Source: Lepidostoma basale (Eukaryota > Arthropoda > Insecta > Trichoptera > Lepidostomatidae). Taken from it: a stretch of DNA of 64,000 nucleotides. The first letter of the stretch is position 1, and every line of letters begins with the position of its first letter. This document shows, piece by piece, positions 54,426-64,000 of this stretch. Both the position numbers and the translations under genes were made by a program. The stretch is taken from positions 124,001-188,000 of the forward strand of contig JAHDVF020000518.1 of NCBI GenBank assembly GCA_022606425.2, given 5' to 3'. Below the pieces are notes generated by a model. It searched no databases and was not told where the DNA came from. It worked only from the letters and a program-made list of their open reading frames with translations.

Positions 54426-54459
54426 TCGATGATGAAGGTGTAAGCATTCGAAACATGTC
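54426..54459 (+). ncRNA. Hammerhead-like motif, weak box
   Basis: TCGATGA box (C3, U4 changed), extra T, stem II GAAGG/GCATTC-like with a mismatch, GAAAC, palindrome ACATGT, C54459. Preceded by the attccataatgacgat block also seen at 21190. Confidence 0.4.
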
Positions 54460-54499
54460 GAGAACAATAAACAACAAAAAAAAATTGTTTTAAATCATT

Positions 54500-54790
54500 A
54501 AAAATTCATTTTATTTTATTATTTCATTTATTTATTTTAAACATATCTAAAGCATTACAAAATTTTATTTTCCAATACACTAAAGATACAAGTTAGAGAT
54601 ACACAATAATAAGTAATACATAATAGATTAATAAAAAGAGCGAGAAACATAATATGCATGACAAATTAATAAAATAAATATACCATACAATTATAATAAT
54701 GATAGTACTTCCCTCAGATGAGCCAAACTATCACAAAATATGTCAAACTCCGAGGTGATTCGTCATTAATAGTATTATTATGGTTGAATA
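54500..54790 (-). mobile_element. LINE-J 3' fragment
   Basis: Minus strand: 3' UTR from gaatcacctcggagtttgac to a tgaaataataaaataaaatg end. No coding part. Confidence 0.6.
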
Positions 54791-55101
54791 CCCCTGCACA
54801 ATCCCACCACCCACGTGTATGTATGTACAACTACATACGCACTTTTATGTACTTATTTCTTTTACTGTCTTTCCTTTATATTGTACATAAATATTAATGT
54901 ACAATTCCAGTAAAAAAATCTTATCTCAAATCATCGCTTGCCCTTTTATTGTTATATGTAAATATTATACATATGTTTTCCTTGTACCCGAGGGTACTTA
55001 TAAATCTAAATCACAATATTCTTATTCTAAAAGAAAAACATGGGGTGCTTCTTAAATTAGTAGTCATCTAGAAATATCGTTTATAAAATAAATATTAATT
55101 T
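54791..55101. other. No gene seen
   Basis: AT-rich, nothing recognised. Confidence 0.4.
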
Positions 55102-55160
55102 AATAATTAAATAAAACGATGTTTTTTAACTACTTCCACTTTTGTCTTTATTTAGACAGC

Positions 55161-55193
55161 GACCGGTTTCGCCAGGCTCGCTGGCATCGACAG
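55161..55193 (-). ncRNA. Hammerhead-like motif (family C, left arm)
   Basis: CTGTCGA, extra T, stem II GCCAG/CTGGC, GAAAC, palindrome ACCGGT, C at 55161; flanks CAGT/GCTG give stem I. Confidence 0.55.
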
Positions 55194-55207
55194 ACTGGTA
55201 GACCAGT

Positions 55208-55240
55208 CTGTCGATGCCAGCGAACCTGGCGAAACCGGTC
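55208..55240 (+). ncRNA. Hammerhead-like motif (family C, right arm)
   Basis: Mirror of the left arm: CTGTCGA 55208-55214, stem II GCCAG/CTGGC with CGAAC loop, GAAAC, ACCGGT, C55240. ATG of the short frame is 66 bp further on. Confidence 0.55.
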
Positions 55241-55465
55241 GCTGTCTAAATAAAGACAAAAGTGGAAGTAGTTAAAAAACATCGTTTTATTTAATTATTG
55301 TTTAAAATGAACTTCCATGAAGAGATTTCAGTAAAATCATTTGATTATCTTAAAAAAATATTAATTTGATTGATATTCACCATAACTTCGTGCTGCGGAT
55401 TCATTGAACAATATCTATTTCTTTGTAAACAACACTTCATTAAATTTTTTAATTATGTTCACACA

Positions 55466-55497
55466 AACATGTTTCGGACAAAGAAGTCCTTCATCAG
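55466..55497 (-). ncRNA. Hammerhead-like motif, intact box (ACATGT type)
   Basis: CTGATGA, extra A, stem II GGAC/GTCC with TTCTTT loop, GAAAC, palindrome ACATGT, then U as cleavage base. Stem I not evident. A related decayed copy is at 63243-63272. Confidence 0.55.
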
Positions 55498-55739
55498 CTT
55501 AGTTAATTATTATATATCCAAAATAAATTTTTTAACATATTTTTCGTAAAAGTTTTCTATGATGTTTAAATATCTGTCAATACAGACCACATTCATGAAA
55601 AAAAATGTTTAAATATTTATTTTATATTTATAAAATTTAACTACGCTGATAAAGAGGTTCTGCGTCCGTACCATGTTTGTGCTAATTTAATTAATTATTT
55701 TAATAAAATGTTGATTACAAAGATTTTAATTAATATGAA

Positions 55740-55880
55740 TGGTAACCAATGTTTTCAAGTGTTTTTGATATTGCCTTACTAGACGAAACATTTCATTCCC
55801 ATATATTGTAATATAATACAGTATCTAGATAACAGACGTTTTCATTCGTATTAATTATTTAATATGGAGTTTAACATCCC
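55740..55880 (+). repeat. Family P1 copy
   Basis: ttgccttactagacgaaaca with ACATTT in place of the palindrome; then cagacgttttcattcgtatt, aatatggagtttaacatc. Confidence 0.6.
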
Positions 55881-55884
55881 ATTG

Positions 55885-56335
55885 CTATGGTGGTGCTTCG
55901 TATGCCGGTCCACTCCCTCACACTTCGCAACCAGGACATTTGTCTCCTACCAGGCCCTCAGCGTCCCTCAATTTTCCCCTCCAATATCAGTTGGAGAAGG
56001 TGGTACTTTTTCCCACCCAGATGTGAAATCTTCCGAACCTTGATAGTTGATAACAGTTCCCTGACAACTCTAGCTCGCCTCAGGACTTCCGTATTGGTAA
56101 CCATTTCTGCCCAGGGAATTCTGAGCATTTGGCGATGGAGCCACATTTCAAATGCTTCCAGTCTGTTCATTTAGTTGACTTTCAAGGTCCACGTTTCACT
56201 TCCATACAATAAAACAGACCACACATAACATTTGATCATTCTCTGGCGGAGATTCAAGTTTATGTTATCATTGCAGAACAGTGATTTAATTTTATTAAAC
56301 GTAGCTCTTGCTGCCTCAATTCTTCATTTTATCTC
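55885..56335 (-). pseudogene. LINE-E C-terminal fragment
   Basis: Minus-strand frame 55958-56170: MNRLEAFEMWLHRQMLRIPW, AEMVTNTEVLRRARVVRELL, STIKVRKISHLGGKKYHLLQ. Upstream TWTLKVN and CYVWSVLLYG appear in an adjoining frame (56170-56230). Confidence 0.75.
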
Positions 56336-56984
56336 TATATCTAGGTCAAGAGATTGCGTTAGTAGACGCACAGAACTTATACGTTACGAAAACGATAAAG
56401 AAACATCATCAAAACGTAGATTGATTAAGATACTATACACGGATGTATAAAAGATCCCGAGATTTCGCACATTCAGTAAGATAGTTTAAACATAAAATCA
56501 CATTCTGCATAGCAAAACAATCACATTGTAAGGAATACGCGTAGAAGGATAGGGTCGCAGAATTTAGAAAGTCATAAAAAGTCGGTTAAGATAATAAAAA
56601 AAACGTAATGTGTTTCGAATCGTTGAACTTTTCGGTTTTACGGCCGACAATGATATACGATTTCATTCACTCACAATGATATCAAATGATTTGAAAATGA
56701 AATGTACTTTCTCCTAACTATAGCGAAGAAAAGAGATTTGGAAGTCGCTGGGAATAATAAAAATCCAATTACGACACTCTGCTGTGATTTTTAGAGTGTA
56801 ATAGGCAACGCAAAAAGGAATATCTTCGACTCTTGCTGCGTACAGAGTTTTCTAAACTAGAAAATTTTATAAATATTGCCAAACAGTCGCGTCAAAGCTT
56901 GATAAAGGAAAAGCTTTTATTTAAAAAAGATTTCAATGAAATAGATTGCTTGTGATGAATCTCAATCACATTATAATATTTTTT
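56336..56984. other. No gene seen
   Basis: 56480-56960 is unrecognised intergenic DNA. Confidence 0.4.
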
Positions 56985-57645
56985 TGAATGTATACATATA
57001 CTTGTATACGAATACTGGATTTCACCCATTGCGGGTTATCAATTCATGATTTAATTGTATCTCAATAGAGACGAAGATGCAAATCTATTGAGATACAATT
57101 AAATCATGAATTTATAACGCGCAATGGGTGAAATCCAGTATTCGTATACAAGTATATGACTGTATACGAGTACATTCAAAAAAATATTGTAATCATATCT
57201 GGTCTAAAGTTTGGCATATAGATAGGAGTGACATCGCCAGGCGGCTTCTAACAATGCGCTAATGGCGGGGTAGCCTTTCACATTGTGTTAAAAAGATGTT
57301 CTGCTTAATGCTTAATAAACATAAATCTCCATAGATGGCGTTAGTATGTAGATTATATATAGAGTAATCTTAGAGATTAACATATATGTATAATCAAAAT
57401 CTTCATAGATGGCGCATTGAAACTGACATGTGAAATCTGGTGTAGGACTTTAACATATACACAATTTTCAAAAATTTGTCAGACATGGTCATAAAAAAGG
57501 TGGAATGGGGAATGTTGTAAATACATAAAGCGTGCGCTTAACCCAACCAATGACAGGTCAAAAGTCCTGTAAACACCTTGATCAACCATATTCAGTTTCC
57601 AATTAGCATCTTCGTCTCTATTGAGATACAATTAAAACATTAAAA
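56985..57645. repeat. Foldback family F1, full outline
   Basis: 56985-57190 is a palindrome (outer arm tgaatgtatacatatacttg, inner tctcaatagagacgaagatg). It is followed by 57200-57640, which includes catagatggcgttagtatg, gcgcttaacccaaccaatga and the tctattgagatacaatta end. 62315-62850 has the same layout. Confidence 0.75.
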
Positions 57646-57824
57646 TATATACATACTAAAGAAATATATGTATCTGTAACTAGCAATAATAATACTTTTG
57701 TTTGAAGCAGACATCGATAATCGATGCTTTCAGATTTAATTTTGAAAAATTCCATATTATTTAGAGAAATATTTTTTAGAATAAATACACATTTGAACGT
57801 CACGTTTTTATTTATTGTTTAGTG

Positions 57825-57900
57825 AGCATTGATATAAAACTCCATATAAAAATTAATACAAATGAAAACGTTTGTATTTTAGAAATTTTATTATAATTTA
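57825..57900 (-). repeat. P1 fragment
   Basis: On the minus strand atggagttttatatcaatgc (MEFYINAH then stop), beside aaaacgtttgtattttagaa. Confidence 0.55.
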
Positions 57901-58117
57901 TGTTTATTTATATATTGTTTTTACACAAACATAGCATCTTTTACACCTACAGTAGTGATTAGTAATAAAAATATATATTGAAACATATTAGATGCCTCTG
58001 TTAGATGTGCACACCAAGTACATAACATTGGAAGTTCAACTGTCTTCTACCACCCCTCGGTGTATAGAACCGTCAAGCAAAACATGACATCACTGTAAGA
58101 TAAAGAAATTTAGTAAG

Positions 58118-58200
58118 CTAAGCCAACCATCACGCCGTCTCCCGAAGGGGTAGGCAGAAAGAATGGACTGCCACACTTTAACCAACCAAATGGTGTCGTT
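58118..58200 (-). repeat. SINE S2, 3' part
   Basis: ccaaccatcacgccgtctcc, gaaggggtaggcagaaagaa; truncated after cacactttaacc. Confidence 0.65.
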
Positions 58201-58424
58201 TATAAAACGAACACTCGAAATAAGAATGGTACACTTATAGTGAATGAATTAATTGAGTTAAGCAAAGGCCGAGGAAAACACGACAGTAACAATATTATCA
58301 ATTACTAAAAGACGACGATATTCATAGCCGAGGGTGCATATGTACGAATTAGGAGAAATCTATAAAGGTTATCCGGTATAATATTCTGCTAGTAAGTTAC
58401 AGAAAAATGTGAATTCAAATTTCA
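58201..58424. other. No gene seen
   Basis: Nothing recognised. Confidence 0.4.
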
Positions 58425-58985
58425 TTTCATTTCATTTATTTTAATAAAAATTTCAAATATAATTCCAGAACGTTTGCAATTACATTATAAGAATTTGAAA
58501 GAGAAGCACGAAAAAAGCCTAAGAATTAGAAAGAATCAAAGCATTGATATTGCATCCCTGAGGCAACTCACACTATCACGAAATATGTCGACCTTTCGAG
58601 GCGACCCGATGAAGCAATAATATTGCCCTACCTACAGGCATAACGATTGGCAGGTTGGTTCTGCAGCGCGGCAAATAAAACAATCTATGTTGTCTGTGAC
58701 AAAGGTAATTATCAGGGACAAATAGACCTACATCACTCAGGACATCCGAGTTTTGTATACGGCCGCCAATCAGATGAAAAAAGTGAACTCCCAAGTGTAT
58801 ATTCCTCCTTCTCTCCAATGATTGGTAGCTTAACATACCTAGCAAGAATTCAGTCGAAAAGAGCCACGGGTAATAACCGCGCTCCCTGAGGTAAAGAAAG
58901 CCAGATTTTTTTTCTGAACTCACTCCACCATCAGAGAATATCGGATCCCAGGCGTTGACCAAATAACGGAACTATAATTAAATGA
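58425..58985 (-). pseudogene. LINE-J, longest C-terminal frame
   Basis: The minus-strand frame 58576-58962 is open for 128 codons: SGFLYLRERGYYPWLFSTEF, LLGMLSYQSLERRRNIHLGV, VGLFVPDNYLCHRQHRLFYL, PRCRTNLPIVMPVGRAILLL, then the 3' UTR to tttcatttcat. Upstream NAWDPIFSDGG suggests the truncation point. Closest to the 13660 copy. Confidence 0.8.
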
Positions 58986-59561
58986 TATTGTATACAGATA
59001 AACAAGAATATTATATGAAAACATGCAATGTTTAAGTAATTAATTAATTTTCATCGCACATGTGCCAATTTAAATACAAATTAAATATCTGTAGTATGCT
59101 CTCAATGTGCAAATTTGTAATATTGTATCTGATGTCCAGACAACTGAATATTCATGAATCTGCAAAGCGGCCATCTTGCGTCGTCAGCAAACGCCGCCAT
59201 TTTGTGGTGTCAATTATAGCGTCAAGTTACTCGATCAGTGTTCTATTTTTAAATTCAGAATTCAGCAAGTCGATCGCCTCGTTCCAGACTAGTTTAACTT
59301 GGGACGGGAACAAAGCGAAACTTGTAATGGTTATTTATCAAACGAAACAATGACAGTAAAAATTATATAAAAATGATTTAAATTACAATATAATGTTTAC
59401 GAACTTATGACATTAATTTTTTTTTTTAAATAGACGAAGAGGATGTATGATTTAAATGTATCGCAGACATTAATTGATTGATGGTACCGTACTGTCATAA
59501 TTATTTTATTTACTGCATTACAATCTGCTACTGCATGAATATTTATCAATGAATCACAATA
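58986..59561. other. Unrecognised, with a GC-richer patch
   Basis: 59160-59330 (ggccatcttgcgtcgtcagc, aacgccgccattttgtggtg) is unlike its neighbours and not repeated here. A 97-codon plus frame (59060-59353) has no known domain. Confidence 0.35.
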
Positions 59562-60125
59562 ATGCGTTTACGAACTATTTTTGGATTTAAATAACGTGTT
59601 TACGAACTATTGTCATCATAACAAAATAACATGCTTACTTTTATCAACATAACAAAATAACGTTCCAACGAACTATTATCAATATAACAAAATAATCGAC
59701 CTTCGTGGCCGAGTGGTAAGTGCATTGACTGCCACCCTGAAGGTTCCGGTTCGATTCCCGGCGAGGGTAGTGTGATTGTCACACTGTCTTTGGTCGTGTG
59801 TAGAATTCACGTGACAATAAAATGGCGATAGATTAGCTACCTATCACATGTCACGAGAATCACTATGATAGCTACAATACCCTTTACATCGATTTGGCTA
59901 ATGCTGTCATGATGTAAAGAGCGATTCAAAAAAATAATAATAATATTAATAACATGCAAAATAACGTGTGTACGAAATAGTACAACGTATCAAAATAACA
60001 CGTTAAGAAAATTATTATCAACATATCAAACTATCCTATTTTTGAACTATTATCAACGTATGAAAATAATATTTTACGAACTACAGTTCTTTCAATATCA
60101 AAATAGCGTGTTAATGAATTATTCA
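59562..60125. repeat. Degenerate minisatellite split by a SINE
   Basis: Units of about 35-40 bp built from tttacgaactattatcaac and ataacaaaataacgt recur from 59562 to 59696 and again from 59951 to 60125, with decay outward. Confidence 0.7.
59697..59950 (+). repeat. SINE S1B, full length, plus strand
   Basis: Head cgaccttcgtggccgagtgg with box A (59706-59716), box B ggttcgattcc (59748-59758), body, S1B 3' end (cctttacatcgatttggcta), aataataat tail. Best copy for defining Pol III boxes. Confidence 0.9.
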
Positions 60126-60239
60126 ATATTACGAGAAACGTGATTTTGTGGACATATATTCTATTTTACGATCGTGTCCTGTTTAAGCCATAACAGAATC
60201 AAACAGTTATTTTTTTTAATAATTTGTTTATTTGTAACC

Positions 60240-60271
60240 CTGAATAAGCTCCGGTAAGAGCGAAACCGGTT
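60240..60271 (+). ncRNA. Hammerhead-like motif, G8 changed
   Basis: CTGAATA (G8 to U), extra A, stem II GCTC/GAGC, GAAAC, palindrome ACCGGT, then U. Flank GTAACC/TGTTTA gives no good stem I. Confidence 0.4.
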
Positions 60272-60599
60272 GTTTAAAAAAAAAACAATTAAGCAGTGAA
60301 ACAACACGTTTTAAAATGTTTTTTTTTTTTTTAACTAGTTGCAGCCCGTGAAAAATTCGCCGAATTTAAATACAATAGTAATCAGTAATAAGTTTAAACA
60401 TTTAAAGTAATATTTTTTTTTCATACGCGTTAAAAATGTATTTATTAACAACACCTAATTGTTCACCTTTTGTTTTCTACTCATACAATAATAATCTTAA
60501 CGAAATTCCAAACAATCCAGAAATGTTCTTGGGCATGCGTCTTGTATGCGTATCGAATTACTTTCGGAGAGAATCGAAGTATTCCTCTTTTGCTCTCTT

Positions 60600-61092
60600 G
60601 TATTCAAAATATTCTCGTATCCTTTCATGATGACAACCGGTTTTTATTGTGATGATGATTGAAGGATGAAAGCAGAATAAATGCCGTAGAAATGAGATCA
60701 CTAACAAGAATTTGCGGGAAAACGTTGTATGATAGAATACCGAACGATGAAATAAGAGAGAAATGTAAGGCAGATGACTGCATCATGGATAAAATTAAAA
60801 AAAGATCCCTGAGATAGTTTAGACATATGGAACGAATGGATGAGAGTAGAATGGTTAAAAAGTTGTACACAAGCAGTGTGAGTGGAAAAAGAAGTCGAAG
60901 ACGACCGAGGAAAACATGGCATGACCAAATTGATCAATTATTAAAAGGCGGCCACATTCGAAGTCGGAATAATCGACATGCGTGCATGGTACGATGTAAT
61001 AATGTAGAGGAAGCCCGAGAGGTATGCTATGACAGAGCATTGTGGCGATCCATCGTCAAAGGAAATGGCGTGATGGTTAGTTAGTTAGTTAG
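60600..61092 (+). pseudogene. LINE-T 3' copy, long
   Basis: Starts at the KAE*MP*K-like decayed region; open 60827-61084: MERMDESRMVKKLYTSSVSG, RSRRRPRKTWHDQIDQLLKG, GHIRSRNNRHACMVRCNNVE, EAREVCYDRALWRSIVKGN. Then gcgtgatggttagttagtta. Confidence 0.8.
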
Positions 61093-61149
61093 TAATATTG
61101 TGATAATACCACACCACAAAATGAGTGCTTTTACGAAAGTATGCTTTTT

Positions 61150-61870
61150 TTAATGCTGATATTAGTATACCATAATAAGTCTGGTCTGTTCTGTTATATG
61201 GGTGTGAGACATGGACATTAAGAGTAAATACAATGAACCGGTTAGAGGCATTTGAAATGTGGCTTCACCGAAGAAGGTTCAGGATCCCATGGACAGACAG
61301 AGTGACGAACACAGAAGTCCTGAATCGTACAGGAGTAAATAGAGAGCTGCTGACATTAATCAAAGTCCGCAAAATTTCATATCTGGGTCACGTTCTGCGA
61401 GGAGAGAAGTATCGCCTGCTGCATCTAATATTGAAGGAAAAAATAGAGGGCCGCAGGATGGCAGGGAGAAGGCAGATCTCTTGGCTGCGCAATGTGAGGG
61501 AATGGACGGTAATCAGAACTGTGGAGGAGCTATTCCGGACAGCGCAGGATAGGGAAGAGTTTACCAGAGTGATCGCCAACGTCAGGGGGACCTGACAGGC
61601 AGTGGCGGTACTCCCATAGAGGCCCAGAAGCCCGGCTTGATTAAGACATATTAAATAAAAAGCTCTTCTGGCTTACAGAGGTTCAGCTCTTGTGGCTATT
61701 CCTCTAACGTCTGATGGGAACATTGTTTGAAGATGATTTGGTGGGTTGTTAGTTTATGCTGGGGCATGATTACTTAGATTTTGAGGTTTTAATTCAAAGT
61801 TTCTTTCGCACGCCGGGCTTCTGGGCTTCTATGGGAGTACCGCCACTGCTGACAGGGCACTTTAAGAAGA
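61150..61870 (+). pseudogene. LINE-E, longest C-terminal copy
   Basis: Frame open from about 61179: VWSVLLYGCETWTLRVNTMN, RLEAFEMWLHRRRFRIPWTD, VTNTEVLNRTGVNRELLTLI, KVRKISYLGHVLRGEKYRLL, GRRMAGRRQISWLRNVREWT, QDREEFTRVIANVRGT then stop at about 61595. The 3' region 61597-61855 carries a ~40-bp inverted repeat. No reverse transcriptase catalytic motif is present. Confidence 0.8.
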
Positions 61871-62314
61871 AGATTAGTATAATGAAAATAAGAATTGTCT
61901 GGTGATAGTATTACAGCTAAAAAAATAATGAGATTTATTCTATTTGCGGTATTCTCCCGAAAATATTTCTAACAGCCCCTGAATCACGCATATTGTAGCG
62001 TAAGAGGATTGAAACCTATCAACAATACACAACACACACGTTTCGAAATTTGCTGAATGTGTTGGGTAGTGAATAGAAACACCAAAGAAATCTTATCTCT
62101 TAAAAAGATTTGGATCTCTCTCGGCTTAGAAGATAGCGCCCTACAAGGTTTGCACGATCGCCCAAAAAATCTTGTTAAGAAACAAGAGCGTAACGAAAAC
62201 ATCCGGACTTCAAATATTGAGACTTTCTTTGCTACATACGAGTACATATAAAAAATCATTTCAAACTAACGCATTTTTATTCAAAAGATTAAAACATAGT
62301 TTATATTTTTTTAC
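61871..62314. other. No gene recognised
   Basis: Overlapping 64- and 91-codon frames on opposite strands (62057-62251 and 61984-62259) have no known domain. Confidence 0.35.
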
Positions 62315-62850
62315 GACCTTTTTTTTTTAATGTATACAAATACTTGTAGACGAATACTGGATTTGACCCATTGCAGGTTATCAATTTAAGGACCGCAATT
62401 GGGTAAAGCCCAGTATTCGTCTACAAGTATTTGTATACATTAAAAAAAAAATTTAAAAAAACAAAAAAACTTGTCTAAGTTATAGCATATAAATTGGAGT
62501 GACTTCTCCAGACGTTATCTAGCAATTCGTTAATGACGGTAGCCTTTCACATTGCGTTAATAAAAAGATCTTCTGCTTAATGCTGAAATCAAATCTTCAT
62601 AGATGGCGCTAGTGTGTAGACTGAAGCATACATGTGAAGTTTGGTGTTACAGATTACCATATATACAACTTCCAAAAATTTGTCAGACGTGGTGGTCGTA
62701 ATAAGGGCGGAATGGGGAATGTTGTTAACATAAAGCGATCGCTTAACCCAACCAACGACAGGTCATAAGTCCTGTAAGCGCCTCGACCACTATATTCTGT
62801 TCCCAGAAAACAATTTACATTTTCGTCTCTATTGAGATACAATTAATCCT
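62315..62850. repeat. Foldback family F1, copy
   Basis: 62320-62450 palindrome (atgtatacaaatacttgtag both ways), then 62480-62850 with catagatggcgctagtgtg, cgatcgcttaacccaaccaa and the tctattgagatacaattaat end. Confidence 0.75.
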
Positions 62851-63242
62851 TGACAATTTTGTGTTTCCGCAATGCTTGTATATGAATTTGGCTGCCTGAA
62901 CTCTCTTCGCTGAAGATTCTACAAAACATTTTCAATTGATGAGATGTAGTATCTTCCTCTATGTAATGTACCAATAATATTAATCAGCTTTTAACGAGCA
63001 AATTAAAAATACTTATAATTAAAATTGAGGATCGGCTCTGTTTATGTGAATTGTTCGAAAGTGTCACGATATTTTTTTTTAATTTGACATATGACAGATG
63101 TCAAATCAGCTCGGCCCCGCATTTAATTCAACATCACGGCCTGTTTAACAGATTTTGTTTGGTCAGTTTTGACAGATGTTAAAAAAAATTAATTATTCAC
63201 ATTTGTAAAAAAAATTATAATGTTTTAAATATTTATATTTAT

Positions 63243-63440
63243 CTGAAAGGCTGGTTAGTCCAAAACATGTTTGGCATTTAATTTTTTTTTTTTAATAATG
63301 TGAGTGTTTATTACACTTTTCAAAAACATATTTTGGTTATGACATAACGTTTTTCAGTGTAAAATGTTGTTCATTGAAAAACGTCTTGTCATAACCGAAA
63401 CGTATATGTTAAGTGTGTTGTGAAAATACTTAGTGCGGTT
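63243..63440. repeat. Decayed ribozyme motif and P6 hairpin
   Basis: 63243-63272 plus: CTGAAAG box, AAAAC, ACATGTTT (decayed relative to 55466). 63296-63440: arms ttttggttatgacataacg / cttgtcataaccgaaacgt, family P6. Confidence 0.5.
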
Positions 63441-63464
63441 ATTCATATTTATTCAAATAATTCA

Positions 63465-64000
63465 TTCATATTTTAATTGTATCTCAATAGAGACGAAGAC
63501 GCAAACTGAATATGGATGATCAAGGTGTTTACAGGACTTATGACCTGTCATTGGTTGGGTTAAGCGCACGCTTTATGTAATTACAACATTCCCCGTTCCA
63601 CCTTTGTTATGATCATGCATGACAAATTTTTGGAAGATGTATATATACTTCAAAATCCATACCTATCTTCACATGTCAGTTTCAATTATCCATCTATGTA
63701 GATTTGGTTGCACTTGTGAATACATTCAAGATTAACTTATACAACCGACCCACTAACGCCATCTATGGAGAATGATTTTAAGCATTTAGCAAACTACCTT
63801 ATTAACACAATGCGAAGGCTGTAGCCCATAAACGCATGTTTTTTTTAGAAGTCGCCAGGAGTATTATTCAGGAATGTTCGCCAGGAATGTATTCACAAGT
63901 GCAACCAAATCTACATAGATGGATAATTGAAACTGACACGTGAAGATAGGTATGGATTTTGAAGTATATATACATCTTCCAAAAATTTGTCATGCATGAT
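63465..64000. repeat. Foldback family F1, running off the window
   Basis: 63470-63600 is the F1 end inverted. 63614-63731 and 63884-64000 are ~117-bp inverse arms (gatcatgcatgacaaattt at one edge, tttgtcatgcatgat at the other) around a 150-bp centre. Confidence 0.8.

Larger units (their letters stand above)
55102..55299. repeat. Family C foldback, near-perfect 98-bp arms
   Basis: Arms 55102-55199 and 55202-55299 are inverse copies separated by 2 bases (centre actggt-ag-accagt). Each holds a ribozyme-like motif pointing outward, and ATG at 55307 opens MNFHEEISVKSFDYLK. Confidence 0.9.

Noticed and set aside
1..64000. CRISPR arrays, operons or bacterial-type systems
   Set aside because: The DNA is clearly from an intron-bearing eukaryotic genome; the direct repeats seen are SINE-tail tandems and microsatellites.

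Overview
This is AT-rich animal nuclear DNA, most likely from an insect and probably a moth or butterfly. The only host gene I can support is a biogenic-amine GPCR. It has insect-type split coding exons, and its sequence resembles alpha2-adrenergic-like octopamine receptors. The rest is a dense layer of decayed retroelements, SINEs, MITEs and foldback elements. Lepidoptera is an inference from gene and repeat style, not something proved here.

Layout: the receptor lies on the minus strand. Its first coding exon (43867-44460: N-terminus, TM1-TM3, DRY) is joined in phase 0 across a 37.6-kb intron to a second exon (6156-6299: second intracellular loop, TM4). TM5-TM7 must lie beyond the left edge. 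The intron (6300-43866) is packed with 5'-truncated LINE tails, tRNA-derived SINEs and hairpin elements. The ~3.2 kb upstream of exon 1 (44461-48100) is unusually free of these repeats and is the best place for 5' UTR exons and promoter. From 48.2 kb to the right edge the repeat field resumes.

Repeat families (names are local): LINE-T (3' tail TTAG repeats or GTT repeats), LINE-J (jockey/I-like C-terminus), LINE-E and LINE-R (C-terminal domains of reverse transcriptase polyproteins; R ends in GAA repeats), RTE-like tails, SINE S1 (tRNA-like head, two alternative 3' tails), SINE S2 (3' end shared with LINE-T), MITE M2, foldback family F1, two Tc1/mariner-like relics with transposase N-terminus, and foldback families C, K, P1, P2, P3 and P6.

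Most notable: families C, K, P1, P2 and several singletons carry hammerhead-ribozyme-like cores (a CUGANGA-type box, a stem II hairpin, GAAAC, then a palindromic stem III followed by the cleavage-site C or U). The stem III palindrome differs between families (ACAGCTGT, ACATGT, ACCGGT, ACTAGT) but is always self-complementary, which is what dimeric minimal hammerheads of Penelope-like retroelements would show. No Penelope reverse transcriptase is visible, so these look like solo pLTRs, retrozyme-like or other nonautonomous relics. In several families an ATG opens a short conserved frame about 65-100 bp after the predicted cleavage site.
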